DNA of 64,000 bases, taken from Lysobacterales bacterium. Its GTDB lineage: Bacteria > Pseudomonadota > Gammaproteobacteria > Xanthomonadales > Ahniellaceae. Where the stretch lies: positions 1 to 64,000 of the forward strand of contig JACPFU010000031.1 in assembly GCA_016182785.1 (NCBI GenBank). The letters run 5' to 3'. Within the stretch, counting starts at the first letter, position 1; every line of letters starts with the position of its first letter. Under the pieces are notes generated by a model. That model saw nothing but the letters and a program-made list of their open reading frames with translations. It ran no database searches and was not told the origin of the DNA. Shown one piece after another: positions 26,100 to 38,854 of this stretch. The position numbers and the translations under genes were made by a program.

Positions 26100-26539
26100 G
26101 CGGCTGGCTGCTCGACACCAATGTCCTGTCCGAGCTGCGCCGCAAGCGGCCGGAGAAGAAGGTGGTCGCCTTCGTCGCCGCACAACCACTGGAGCGCCTG
26201 TTCGTCAGCAGCGTGACCTTCGCCGAGATCCGCTTCGGCATCGAGCTGGTCGCCGACCCTGCGAAGCGCGCGGACCTGACACATTGGCTCAACCACACGC
26301 TGCGGCCGATGTTCGCGCAGCGCGTGCTCACCGTCTCCGAAGACGTGATGCTCGCCTGGCGCGTGTTGGTCGAACAGGGCCGCAAGTCCGGCCACACCTA
26401 CTCGCAACCGAACCTGATCATCGCCGCCACCGCGTTCCACCACGGACTCACCGTCGTCAGCCGCGACGCCGCCGAATACGCCCGTGCGGGCGTTGCGGTG
26501 ATCGATCCGTGGCAACAGGCCGCGTTGTCGAGGACTTGA
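26096..26539 (+). CDS. PIN-domain toxin (VapC/FitB-like) with altered active site
   Basis: A 147-residue PIN-domain ribonuclease-like toxin, starting with GTG at 26096 in a GTGA overlap with the antitoxin stop. Expected acidic residues are D7 (LLDTNVLSE), E44 (TFAEIRFG) and D124 (VVSRD), but the position usually filled by aspartate before LIIAATA is N106 (SQPNLIIAATA), encoded by AAC. PIN enzymes use a cluster of acidic residues to hold a metal ion, so loss of one may weaken or abolish cleavage. Pairing with a Phd-type antitoxin is common for this FitB-like group. Confidence 0.85.
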   Translation: MSGWLLDTNVLSELRRKRPEKKVVAFVAAQPLERLFVSSVTFAEIRFGIELVADPAKRADLTHWLNHTLRPMFAQRVLTVSEDVMLAWRVLVEQGRKSGHTYSQPNLIIAATAFHHGLTVVSRDAAEYARAGVAVIDPWQQAALSRT

Positions 26540-26620
26540 CACCGGGCTCGCTTCACTCGAGGGACTGTGCGCTTGGCCCAGTCTTCTTGCGCGCTCCGAA
26601 AACGTGTTCTGACCCCGTTT

Positions 26621-27922
26621 TCACCACAACGCATCCCGCAGTTTGTACCAGGCCATGGCGGCGACGAGGAGGGGGGTGCGCAGGGTGCGGCCGCCGGGGA
26701 AGGGGTGGTGGGGAATCTTGGCGAATAGGTCGAGGCGGTGGGATTGGGCGGTGATGGCTTCGGCGATGACGCGGCCGGCGAGGCCGGTGCTGGCGATGCC
26801 GTGGCCGCTGAAGCCCTGGACGAAGTAGATGTTGGGCGTGATGCGGCCCCAGTGCGGGGCGCGGTTGAGGCTGATGTCGACGTAGCCGCCCCAGACGTGG
26901 TCGAGGCGCACGCCCTTGAGTTGCGGGAACACGCGCGTCATGCGCTGGATCATGGTCGCGCGCAGGTTCAGCGGTTGCAGCGTCGAATAACTCGCGCGGC
27001 CGCCGAACAGCAGGCGGTGGTCGGCGCTGGGGCGGAAGTAGTCGAGCGCCCAGTTGATGTCGGCCACTGCGATGCCGTTGCGGATCAGTCCCTGCATGCG
27101 CTCGGCGCCGAGCGGTTCGGTGGCGCCGATGTAGGTGCCGACCGGCATGATGCGGCTGTCGAGTTCCGGCGCGATGCCCTGTACGTAGGCATTGCCGGCG
27201 AGCACGATGAAGTCGGCTTCGAGTTCGCCGTGTGCAGTGCGCAGCATCGGCCTGGTCGCGCCGTCGCCGCGCAGCAGTTGCGTCACTGCCGACTGCTCGT
27301 GGATCTGCACGCCCGCAGCCAGTGCGGCGCGCGCCAGGCCGAGCGTGTAGTTGAGCGGATGCAGGTGCCCGGACTTCGGATCGAACAGGGCGCCGAGATA
27401 ACGGTCGCTGGCGATCTCGGCGCGGCTGCGCTCGCGCTCCCACCATTCGGTCGGGTAATCGAAGTTGTCTTCCAGATCGCGCTGCCAGGCCTGCAGTTCG
27501 TCGACCTGGCGCGGCTTGATCGGCACGTGCGCGTGGCCGTCGCGCCAGTCGCAGTCGATGGCATGCGTCGCGATGCGCTGGCGCACCAGTTCCACGCCTT
27601 CGACCGACCACGCGAACAGCTTTCGTGAATCGGCAAGACCGACCATGGCGGTGATCTTCGACTGGTCGCAGCCGTAGCCGAAGATCGCCTGGCCGCCGCT
27701 GCGGCCGGAAGCACCCCAGCCAACGCGATGCGCTTCGAGCACGGCGACGCGCAGGCCGCGTTGCGCCAGTTCCAACGCCGCCGACAACCCGGCAAGGCCA
27801 CCACCGAGCACGGCCACGTCGACGCGCCGGCGACCTTCAAGCCGTGGCTGCGCCGACCACGGCATGGCGGTCGTCGCATACCAGGAGTCGAGCGCGGCAT
27901 CGCGGTCGCGGATCGTGCCCAT
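26621..27922 (-). CDS. puuB: Gamma-glutamylputrescine oxidase PuuB
   Basis: FAD-dependent oxidase of the DAO family, 433 residues, oxidising gamma-glutamylputrescine to the aldehyde. The dinucleotide-binding motif VAVLGGGLAGLSAALELA lies at about residues 36-53, and GASGRSGGQ, the flavin-contacting loop typical of PuuB/PuuB-like oxidases, follows near 71-79. GFSGHGIASTGLAGRVIAE at the C-terminal part is the second FAD segment. It is 13 bases after the puuA gene on the same strand, an operon in pathway order (ligation, then oxidation). Confidence 0.9.
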   Translation of the reverse strand: MGTIRDRDAALDSWYATTAMPWSAQPRLEGRRRVDVAVLGGGLAGLSAALELAQRGLRVAVLEAHRVGWGASGRSGGQAIFGYGCDQSKITAMVGLADSRKLFAWSVEGVELVRQRIATHAIDCDWRDGHAHVPIKPRQVDELQAWQRDLEDNFDYPTEWWERERSRAEIASDRYLGALFDPKSGHLHPLNYTLGLARAALAAGVQIHEQSAVTQLLRGDGATRPMLRTAHGELEADFIVLAGNAYVQGIAPELDSRIMPVGTYIGATEPLGAERMQGLIRNGIAVADINWALDYFRPSADHRLLFGGRASYSTLQPLNLRATMIQRMTRVFPQLKGVRLDHVWGGYVDISLNRAPHWGRITPNIYFVQGFSGHGIASTGLAGRVIAEAITAQSHRLDLFAKIPHHPFPGGRTLRTPLLVAAMAWYKLRDALW

Positions 27923-27935
27923 GCGGTGGCTCCGT

Positions 27936-29303
27936 TCAGACCAGGCGCAGGTACCAGTCGATTTCGAGCGTCGTCACCTCGCGCTCGAAACTGCGCAGTT
28001 CCTTCAGCTTCTGCTGGCCGAAGATGTGCTGGAAATGGCTGCCGAAGGTATTGCCGATGAACGCGCTGTCCATGAAGTCGCGCAGCGTGTCGCGCCAGAA
28101 CAGTTCGCGCATCGCGGTCTGCTCGTAGGCATTGCCGACGATCGCCGGGCCCGGATCGCCGCCGTTCTCGAGGCCTTCGAGCATGCCCGCGAGCACCGCC
28201 GCGGTAACCAGGTACGGGTTCGCGTCGGCACCGGCGATGCGGTGCTCGATGCGGATGTTGTCCGGGTCGCTGTGCGGGATGCGCATCGCCACGGTGCGGT
28301 TGTTGAAGCCCCAGCAGTCGTTCAGCGGCACGAACGCATTCAGCACGAAGCGGCGGTAGCTGTTCGCGTGCGGCGCGAACATCACCATGCAATCGCGCGA
28401 GGTGCGCTGCAGGCCGGCGACGGCGTGCTTCAGCGTCGTCGCCGGCGCGTCCGGCGTGCAGGCGAAGATGTTGTTGCCGTCGCGGTCGAGCACGCTGACG
28501 TGGATATGCGTGCCGCTGCCGGCCTGGTCGACGAAGGGCTTGGCCATGAAGCTCGCGAGCAGGCCCTGCTTGCCGGCGACAGCCTTGATCGCGCGCTTGA
28601 GCAAGATCGCGTCGTCGCACGCGGCCACCGCGTCGTTGCGATGCTTGAGGTTGATCTCGAACTGGCCGGGTGCGTATTCGGCAACCGCGGTGTCGGCCGG
28701 GATGCGCTGCCTGCGGCAGGCATCGCTGATCGCGTCGGTGAAGCCCTGATAGTCGTTCAGGTCCTCCATCGAATACACCTGGGTCGTGGTGTTGCGGCGA
28801 CCGGTGGCGGGATTGATCGAGGCCTGCGGGCGACCGTCCGCGGTGAGCGCGGCATCGAGCAGGTAGAACTCGAGCTCGACCGCGACCACCGGCGTCAGGC
28901 CCTTGGCTTGATAGCGATCGACCACCCGCTTGAGCACCTCGCGCGGATTCGCCTCGAACAGCCCGCCCTGGCCGTCTTCCATCTGGATCAGGCACTGCGC
29001 CATCGGCTTGGCCTGCCACGGGATCGGGCGCAGCGTGCCGGGGATCGGGCGGCAGATGCGGTCCTCGTCGCCGATGTCGTAGCCGAGCCCGGTTTCCTCG
29101 ACGGTGTTGCCGGTGACGTCGGTGCCGATCAGCGACATCGGCAGGCAGACGCCGTTCTGGTAGACCTTGTCGAGCGCGTCGCGGGTCACGCGCTTGCCGC
29201 GCAGCAACCCGTTCATGTCGGGCAGGATCAGGTCGATCTGTTCGCAACCGACGATGAGGTCGAGGGTGGCATCGTCTTCGTCGGTCATTTCATTCGGTTT
29301 CAT
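27936..29303 (-). CDS. puuA: Gamma-glutamylputrescine synthetase PuuA (glutamine synthetase family)
   Basis: Glutamine synthetase-like ligase that joins glutamate to putrescine with ATP, 455 residues. Family motifs are LPDMNGLLRGKRV near the N-terminus, VELEFYLL, GQFEINL (metal-binding glutamates), GSGTHIHVS (ATP-site histidine), NRTVAMRIP and RIEHRIAGADANPYL. It is the first gene of a two-gene minus-strand operon with puuB. A second, quite different member lies at 30281-31681; which of them prefers putrescine and which another amine is not clear from sequence. Confidence 0.88.
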   Translation of the reverse strand: MKPNEMTDEDDATLDLIVGCEQIDLILPDMNGLLRGKRVTRDALDKVYQNGVCLPMSLIGTDVTGNTVEETGLGYDIGDEDRICRPIPGTLRPIPWQAKPMAQCLIQMEDGQGGLFEANPREVLKRVVDRYQAKGLTPVVAVELEFYLLDAALTADGRPQASINPATGRRNTTTQVYSMEDLNDYQGFTDAISDACRRQRIPADTAVAEYAPGQFEINLKHRNDAVAACDDAILLKRAIKAVAGKQGLLASFMAKPFVDQAGSGTHIHVSVLDRDGNNIFACTPDAPATTLKHAVAGLQRTSRDCMVMFAPHANSYRRFVLNAFVPLNDCWGFNNRTVAMRIPHSDPDNIRIEHRIAGADANPYLVTAAVLAGMLEGLENGGDPGPAIVGNAYEQTAMRELFWRDTLRDFMDSAFIGNTFGSHFQHIFGQQKLKELRSFEREVTTLEIDWYLRLV

Positions 29304-29387
29304 GCGGGCGGCACCGGCCGTTGGGGTCGGCGGATGCTAGCGGGAAAACCGGCTGCCGTAAAAAATACTCAACGCATGGGATGCGGT

Positions 29388-29418
29388 GTCGGATCCGCTG
29401 CGCTTGATCCGACCTACA
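29388..29418. repeat. REP-like palindrome, type 1 copy A
   Basis: GTCGGATC (29388-29395) and GATCCGAC (29406-29413) enclose CGCTGCGCTT, followed by CTACA. A second copy of the same layout lies at 31696-31726. It sits in the divergent gap between puuA and puuD. Confidence 0.65.
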
Positions 29419-29464
29419 TTTGTGGGGCTGGAGGGGCGGGGTACGCCGGGGTTTGTGGCGGCTG

Positions 29465-29477
29465 TTGATAAAATCAA
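29465..29477 (+). promoter_or_regulatory. Short inverted repeat upstream of puuD
   Basis: TTGAT-AAA-ATCAA is a symmetrical AT-rich site 43 bases before the puuD start, in otherwise GC-rich DNA. It could be an operator or overlap a -10 box (TAAAAT at 29469-29474). It does not match the E. coli PuuR site as recalled. Low certainty. Confidence 0.3.
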
Positions 29478-29519
29478 ACGGCGCGGCTAGGGTGCGCCAT
29501 CCCCACGCCAGGCCCTTGC

Positions 29520-30275
29520 ATGCGCTCGCGTCCACTCGTCGGTCTGCCCGCAGACCGCAGGATGATCGGCCCCCATCCGACCCAGACCGTCGGCGAGAAG
29601 TACGTTCGCGCGGTGGTCGACGGGGCGCAGTGCCTGCCGTTGCTGATCCCCTCGCTCGACCCGCCGACCGACCTGCGGGCGACGCTGGCCGAACTCGACG
29701 GGCTGCTGCTGACCGGTGCCTACAGCAACATCGAACCGCACCATTACAGCGAGGAGCCGAGTTGGGAGGGCAACCTGCACGACCCGGTGCGCGACGCGAA
29801 CACGCTCTCGATCGTGCCGCTCGCGATCGAGCTGAAGGTGCCGGTGCTGGCCGTGTGTCGCGGCTTGCAGGAAGTGAACGTCGCGCTCGGTGGGCGCCTG
29901 CACCAGAAGGTGCACGAGACCCCCGGTTTCGATGACCACCGCGAGGACAAGGACGCGCCGCTGGACGTGCAGTACGGGCCGGCGCACGCGATCGAACTCG
30001 CTGCGGGTGGCATCCTGCAGCGCATCGCCGGTGCGGACGTGGTGACGGTGAATTCGCTGCACGGACAGGGCATCCGCGATCTGGCGCCGGGTTGCGTGGT
30101 CGAGGCGCGCGCGCGCGACGGATTGATCGAGGCGATCCGCCTCGATGCGCCCGAGCCATTCCTGCTCGCCGTGCAATGGCACCCGGAGTGGAAGGTTCGC
30201 GAGAACCCGTTCTATCTGGGCATTTTCCAGGCCTTCGCGCAAGCATGCCGCGAACGCGCCGCAACACGGAACTGA
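29520..30275 (+). CDS. puuD: Gamma-glutamyl-GABA hydrolase PuuD (class I amidotransferase-like)
   Basis: Peptidase C26 hydrolase, 251 residues, releasing GABA from gamma-glutamyl-GABA. The nucleophilic cysteine is in PVLAVCRGLQEVNVALGG (near residue 118), with the histidine and glutamate of the triad in AVQWHPEW. SLHGQGI and GAYSNIEP are further family landmarks. It begins the plus-strand polyamine gene set, 5 bases before the next glutamine synthetase-like gene, so the two are likely cotranscribed. Confidence 0.9.
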   Translation: MRSRPLVGLPADRRMIGPHPTQTVGEKYVRAVVDGAQCLPLLIPSLDPPTDLRATLAELDGLLLTGAYSNIEPHHYSEEPSWEGNLHDPVRDANTLSIVPLAIELKVPVLAVCRGLQEVNVALGGRLHQKVHETPGFDDHREDKDAPLDVQYGPAHAIELAAGGILQRIAGADVVTVNSLHGQGIRDLAPGCVVEARARDGLIEAIRLDAPEPFLLAVQWHPEWKVRENPFYLGIFQAFAQACRERAATRN

Positions 30276-30280
30276 TTCCC

Positions 30281-34323
<4,043 letters not shown>

Positions 34324-34351
34324 CGCACTCCGCAATGTAGGCGCACCATCC

Positions 34352-34380
34352 TGTAGGAGGGCCACTCGTGGCCCGATCCC
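34352..34380. repeat. REP-like element, type 2 copy A
   Basis: A 29-base unit beginning TGTAGGAGGGCCAC and ending GGCCCGATCCC, containing the stem GGGCCAC-TC-GTGGCCC. An identical copy is at 34415-34443. Such GTAGG...CGTGG units are familiar in Lysobacterales and pseudomonads as intergenic REP sequences. Confidence 0.75.
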
Positions 34381-34401
34381 GCTCCCCGCGTTTCGGGGAG
34401 C
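34381..34401. repeat. Strong hairpin between the two REP copies
   Basis: GCTCCCCG (34381-34388) pairs with CGGGGAGC (34394-34401) around CGTTT. Lying between potF and potG, the REP pair with this hairpin could act as an mRNA-stabilising or attenuating structure, keeping the binding protein more abundant than the permease. Confidence 0.65.
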
Positions 34402-34414
34402 GGGCACACCGCAA

Positions 34415-34443
34415 TGTAGGAGGGCCACTCGTGGCCCGATCCC
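34415..34443. repeat. REP-like element, type 2 copy B
   Basis: Exact repeat of 34352-34380 in direct orientation, 26 bases upstream of the potG start. The pair with the intervening hairpin forms a compound REP of about 92 bases. Confidence 0.75.
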
Positions 34444-34468
34444 ATCTTGTGAACCACCTGGAGCGTTC

Positions 34469-35620
34469 ATGGCCGCCACCGCCTCATCCGTCGCCGCTGC
34501 AAATGGCGTCGCCAAGTCCGACGCACCCATCCGCGAGGACTATGTCCGCATCGACGACCTGACCAAGGAGTACGACGGCTTCCGCGCCGTCGACGACGTC
34601 AGCCTGAGCATCCGCAAGGGCGAGATCTTCGCGCTGCTCGGCGCCTCCGGCTGCGGCAAGTCGACCTTGCTGCGTTGCCTCGCCGGGTTCGAGAAGCCGA
34701 CCTACGGCAAGATCGAACTGGACGGCGTCAGCATCGTCGAACAGGCGGCCTACGATCGCCCGATCAACATGATGTTCCAGAGCTATGCACTGTTCCCGCA
34801 CATGACGGTGGAGCAGAACATCGGCTTCGGGCTGAAGATGGCGGGGCTCGCGCGCGATCGCGTCGCCGCCCGCGTCGAGGAGATGCTCACGCTGGTGCAG
34901 ATGAACCGCTTCGCCAAGCGCAAGCCGCACCAGCTTTCCGGCGGCCAGCAGCAGCGCGTTGCGCTGGCACGGTCGCTGGCGCTGAGCCCGAAGCTGCTGC
35001 TGCTCGACGAGCCGATGGGCGCGCTCGACAAGAAGCTGCGTTCGCAGATGCAGCTGGAACTGGTCGGCATCATCGAGCGGCTCGGGGTGACCTGCGTGAT
35101 GGTGACCCACGACCAGGAGGAGGCGATGACGATGGCGACGCGCATCGCGATCATGGATGCCGGCAAGATCCGCCAGGTCGGCACGCCGGACGAGATCTAC
35201 GAACAGCCCGCCTCGCGCTTCGTCGCGCAGTTCATCGGTTCGGTGAACCTGCTCGAAGGCACCATCGAGGACGACGAGAAGGACCACGTCACCATCCGCA
35301 GCGACGTGCTGGAGCAGCCGATCCACGTCGGCCACGGCGTCACCGGTTTCGAGGGCCAGGCGGTCGCCTACGCGCTGCGCCCGGAGAAGATCAAGATCGA
35401 GAAGGACGAGCCGGCGCAACCGCACAACAAGGTGCGCGGCCTGATCGAGGACATCGCCTATTTCGGCACGCACTCGGTCTACCACGTGCGCCTGCAGACC
35501 GGAAAGAAGCTGCTGGTGCACTTCATGAACGCGAAACGCTGGGCCTCGGAACGCTTCACCTGGAACGACACGGTGTGGCTGAGCTGGGGCGACAACGCCG
35601 GCGTGGTGCTGACGTCATGA
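34469..35620 (+). CDS. potG: Polyamine ABC transporter ATP-binding protein PotG-like
   Basis: ATPase of the polyamine importer, 383 residues. Walker A GASGCGKST at 58-66, signature LSGGQQQR at 156-163, Walker B LLLLDEP about 177-182, and a C-terminal TOBE domain (from about 270) typical of the CUT1/polyamine class. The first 25 residues form a nonconserved alanine-rich leader. Its stop overlaps the potH start by ATGA, showing translational coupling. Confidence 0.95.
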   Translation: MAATASSVAAANGVAKSDAPIREDYVRIDDLTKEYDGFRAVDDVSLSIRKGEIFALLGASGCGKSTLLRCLAGFEKPTYGKIELDGVSIVEQAAYDRPINMMFQSYALFPHMTVEQNIGFGLKMAGLARDRVAARVEEMLTLVQMNRFAKRKPHQLSGGQQQRVALARSLALSPKLLLLDEPMGALDKKLRSQMQLELVGIIERLGVTCVMVTHDQEEAMTMATRIAIMDAGKIRQVGTPDEIYEQPASRFVAQFIGSVNLLEGTIEDDEKDHVTIRSDVLEQPIHVGHGVTGFEGQAVAYALRPEKIKIEKDEPAQPHNKVRGLIEDIAYFGTHSVYHVRLQTGKKLLVHFMNAKRWASERFTWNDTVWLSWGDNAGVVLTS

Positions 35621-36525
35621 TCGCGCGCCTGCGCAAGTACCTGCCGGGCGGGCGCTGGGCGGTGATCGCGCCGCCGTATTTCTGGATGCTGCTGTTCTTC
35701 GCGGTGCCGTTCCTGATCGCGCTCAAGATCTCGTTCTCGAGCATCGTCATCGCGATGCCGCCGTACACGCCGCTGACCGAATGGGTCGGCGACACGCTGC
35801 AGCTCAAGCTCAACCTGAAGAACTACCTGTTCCTGTTGCGCGACCCGCTGTATGTCAACGCGTACCTGAGTTCGCTGAAGATCGCGCTGATCTCGACGCT
35901 GCTGTGCCTGCTGGTGGGCTATCCGATCGCCTACGCGATCGCGCGGCTGCCGGCGGCGTCGCGCAACACCGCGCTGATGCTGGTGGTGCTGCCGTCCTGG
36001 ACCTCGTTCCTGATCCGCATCTACGCCTGGATCGGCATCCTGAAGAACAACGGACTGCTCAACAACTTTCTGATCTGGCTCGGCGTCATCGACGAGCCGC
36101 TGAAGATCCTGCACACGCCGGTGGCGGTGTACATCGGCATCGTCTACGCCTACCTGCCGTTCATGATCCTGCCGCTGTACACGAACCTGGTGAAGCACGA
36201 CCATCGTCTGATCGAGGCCGCCTACGACCTCGGTTGTCGGCCCTGGCAGGCGTTCCTGCGCATCACCCTGCCGCTGTCGCGGGCCGGCATCATCGCCGGA
36301 TCGATGCTGGTGATGATCCCGGCGGTCGGCGAGTTCGTCATTCCCGAACTCATGGGCGGTGCCGACACGCTGATGATCGGGCGGCAGCTGTGGGTGGAGT
36401 TCTTCAACAACCGCGACTGGCCGGTGGCTTCCGCGGTCGCGATCGTGATGCTGGTGCTGCTGATCGTGCCGATGATGATCTTCCACCACTACCAGTCGAA
36501 GGAACTGGAAGGGCGGCTCGCATGA
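35617..36525 (+). CDS. potH: Polyamine ABC transporter permease PotH-like
   Basis: A 302-residue inner-membrane permease with six predicted helices and the cytoplasmic EAA loop IEAAYDLGCRPWQAFLRITLPL that docks on PotG. N-terminus MIARLRKYLPGGRWAVIAPPYFW is characteristic of PotH. Start overlaps the potG stop (ATGA at 35617-35620), stop overlaps the potI start in the same way. Confidence 0.94.
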   Translation: MIARLRKYLPGGRWAVIAPPYFWMLLFFAVPFLIALKISFSSIVIAMPPYTPLTEWVGDTLQLKLNLKNYLFLLRDPLYVNAYLSSLKIALISTLLCLLVGYPIAYAIARLPAASRNTALMLVVLPSWTSFLIRIYAWIGILKNNGLLNNFLIWLGVIDEPLKILHTPVAVYIGIVYAYLPFMILPLYTNLVKHDHRLIEAAYDLGCRPWQAFLRITLPLSRAGIIAGSMLVMIPAVGEFVIPELMGGADTLMIGRQLWVEFFNNRDWPVASAVAIVMLVLLIVPMMIFHHYQSKELEGRLA

Positions 36526-37367
36526 ACGCCACCAAGCCCTCGTGGTTCTCGCATTCGGCGCTGGCGCTCGGCTTCGCGTTCCTGTACCTGCCGATGCTGA
36601 TCCTGATCATCTACTCGTTCAACGAGTCGCGCCTGGTTACGGTGTGGTCGGGGTTCTCGCTGAAGTGGTACGGAGAGCTGTTTCGCGACCAGCAGATGAT
36701 CGACGCGGCCAAGGTCAGCCTGCAGATCGCGTTCATGACCGCGTGCGCCTCGGTGGTGCTCGGCACCATGGCGGCGATGGTGATGACGCGCTTTCGCCAG
36801 TTCCCCGGCAAGGCCATGTTCAGCGCGCTGATGACGGCGCCGCTGGTGATGCCGGAGGTGATCACCGGGTTGTCGATCCTGCTGCTGTTCGTGGCGATGG
36901 GCCAGACCTTCGGCCTGTTCCAGGAACGCGGCGTGACCACCATCTGGATCGCGCACGTGACCTTCTGCGTGGCGTTCGTGACGGTGGTGATCTCCTCGCG
37001 CATGTCCGAACTCGACCGCTCGCTGGAGGAGGCGGCGATGGACCTCGGCGCCAACCGGGTCAAGGTGTTCTTCCTGATCACGCTGCCGATCATCGCGCCG
37101 GCACTGGCCTCGGGCTGGCTGCTTGCGTTCACGCTGTCGCTCGACGACCTGGTGATCTCGAGCTTCGTCTCGGGGCCGTCGTCGACCACGCTGCCGATGA
37201 AGGTGTTTTCCTCGGTGCGCATGGGCGTGAGCCCGAAGATCAACGCGCTGGCGACGCTGATGATCGCGATCGTCAGCATCGCCGCGTTCCTCGGCTGGTG
37301 GCTGATGGCGCGCGAGGAGAAGCAGCGCCAGCGCGACATGCAGCTGGCGCTGCAGCAGGGAGGCTGA
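36522..37367 (+). CDS. potI: Polyamine ABC transporter permease PotI-like
   Basis: A 281-residue inner-membrane permease with six predicted helices, partner of PotH. EAA loop: LEEAAMDLGANRVKVFFLITLPI. FNESRLVTVWSGFSLKWYGELF and FTLSLDDLVISSFVSGP are conserved in PotI. The start overlaps the potH stop (ATGA at 36522-36525). The next gene, for an aldehyde dehydrogenase, begins 4 bases after its stop, so import and catabolism share an operon. Confidence 0.94.
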   Translation: MNATKPSWFSHSALALGFAFLYLPMLILIIYSFNESRLVTVWSGFSLKWYGELFRDQQMIDAAKVSLQIAFMTACASVVLGTMAAMVMTRFRQFPGKAMFSALMTAPLVMPEVITGLSILLLFVAMGQTFGLFQERGVTTIWIAHVTFCVAFVTVVISSRMSELDRSLEEAAMDLGANRVKVFFLITLPIIAPALASGWLLAFTLSLDDLVISSFVSGPSSTTLPMKVFSSVRMGVSPKINALATLMIAIVSIAAFLGWWLMAREEKQRQRDMQLALQQGG

Positions 37368-37371
37368 GGCA

Positions 37372-38733
37372 ATGACGATCGAGACCGTGAACCCGTGGAG
37401 CGGACGCGTCGAATACCGCTACGCGATGATGGACGGCGCGGCGATCGAGGCGCGCCTCGGCGCCGCCGCCGCAGCTGCACCGGCCTGGGCAGCGGCGCCG
37501 TGGGCCGAGCGTGCCGAGCTGCTGGTCTCGGTGGCCCAAGCGCTGCGCGGTGCGCGCGCGGCGATCGCCACGGTGATGGCCGCGGAGATGGGCAAGCTGC
37601 GGCGCGAGGCGCTGGCCGAGATCGAGAAGTCGGCCGCCGCCTGCGACTACTACGCCGCGCACGCGCCGGGCTATCTCGCCGAGCAGGTCATCGCCAGCGA
37701 GGCCGCGCGCAGCTATGTGCGCTTTGCGCCGCTCGGTTGCGTGCTCGCGGTGATGCCGTGGAATTTCCCGGTGTGGCAGGTGTTCCGCTTCCTCGCGCCG
37801 GCGCTGGCCGCGGGCAATGTCGCGTTGCTCAAGCATGCGACCAACGTGCCGCGTTGCGCCGACCTGATCGAGCGCGTGCTCGCCGACGCCGGAGCGCCCG
37901 CCGGGGTGTTCGGCGTGCTGCACATCGACAACGCGCAGACCGCGATGGTGCTCGGCGATGCGCGCGTGCACGCGGTGACCCTGACCGGCAGCGAGCGCGC
38001 CGGGCGTTCGGTGGCGGCCACTGCCGGCGCCAACCTGAAGAAGTGCGTGCTCGAGCTCGGCGGCAGCGACCCGTTCGTGGTGCTCGCCGACGCCGATCTG
38101 GACGCGGCGCTGCCGGTGGCGATGTCCTCGCGCTTCGGCAATGCTGGGCAGACCTGCATCGCCGCCAAGCGCTTCATCGTCGTCGACGCGATCGCCGATG
38201 CGTTCATCGAACGACTGGTTGCCGGCGCGCGCGCACTCGTGGTCGGTGATCCGAACGACGACGCCAGCACGCTGGCGCCGATGGCGCGCGCCGACCTGCG
38301 CAGCGAGATCGATCGCCAGGTGCGAGCGAGCATCGCCGCCGGCGCGCGGGCACTGTGTGGCGCCGAGACGCTGGCGCTGCCGACCGGCTATCCCGGCACC
38401 GTGCTCGACCAGGTCGGCCCCGGCATGCCGGCGTATGCCGAGGAGCTGTTCGGCCCGGCGGCGGCGGTCATCCGCGTGCGCGACGAAGCCGAGGCCGCGC
38501 GCGTCGCCAACGACACCCGCTTCGGCCTCGGCGCCAGCGTCTGGACCCGCGACCGCGAGCGCGGCGAGCACTTCGCGCGCGGCATCGATGCCGGGGCCGT
38601 GTTCGTCAACGCCCTCGTCCGCAGCGACGCGCGCCTCCCGTTCGGCGGCACCAAGGCCTCCGGCTACGGCCGTGAACTCGCCGAACACGGCATCCGCGAG
38701 TTCATGAACATCCAGAGCGTGTATGTGGGTTGA
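37372..38733 (+). CDS. sad: Succinate-semialdehyde dehydrogenase, Sad-like
   Basis: Aldehyde dehydrogenase of 453 residues closest to NAD-dependent succinate-semialdehyde dehydrogenase Sad (YneI): LGCVLAVMPWNFPVWQVFR, LLKHATNVPRCA, KKCVLELGGSDPFVVL with general base E228 and TCIAAKRF with catalytic C262, the same spacing as in the superfamily. It converts succinate semialdehyde to succinate, the last step of GABA breakdown, and sits 4 bases after potI. A GABA transaminase is not visible in the window unless SpuC-like activity covers it. Confidence 0.88.
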   Translation: MTIETVNPWSGRVEYRYAMMDGAAIEARLGAAAAAAPAWAAAPWAERAELLVSVAQALRGARAAIATVMAAEMGKLRREALAEIEKSAAACDYYAAHAPGYLAEQVIASEAARSYVRFAPLGCVLAVMPWNFPVWQVFRFLAPALAAGNVALLKHATNVPRCADLIERVLADAGAPAGVFGVLHIDNAQTAMVLGDARVHAVTLTGSERAGRSVAATAGANLKKCVLELGGSDPFVVLADADLDAALPVAMSSRFGNAGQTCIAAKRFIVVDAIADAFIERLVAGARALVVGDPNDDASTLAPMARADLRSEIDRQVRASIAAGARALCGAETLALPTGYPGTVLDQVGPGMPAYAEELFGPAAAVIRVRDEAEAARVANDTRFGLGASVWTRDRERGEHFARGIDAGAVFVNALVRSDARLPFGGTKASGYGRELAEHGIREFMNIQSVYVG

Positions 38734-38854
38734 GGGGTGAGCAGCTGACTGGCTCGCTCCATCTGGGTGCAACTGCCGGGCCGCCCGTGGCCCTCGCAGG
38801 GAAGGACCCGCGGCATCCGAATCACCACGGCAGGCAGCGCGCTCTTGGCGAGGA

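Noticed and set aside
29454..29474. Standard -35/-10 promoter for puuD
   Set aside because: TTGTGG and TAAAAT are present but the spacing is only about 10 bases, too short for a sigma-70 promoter.
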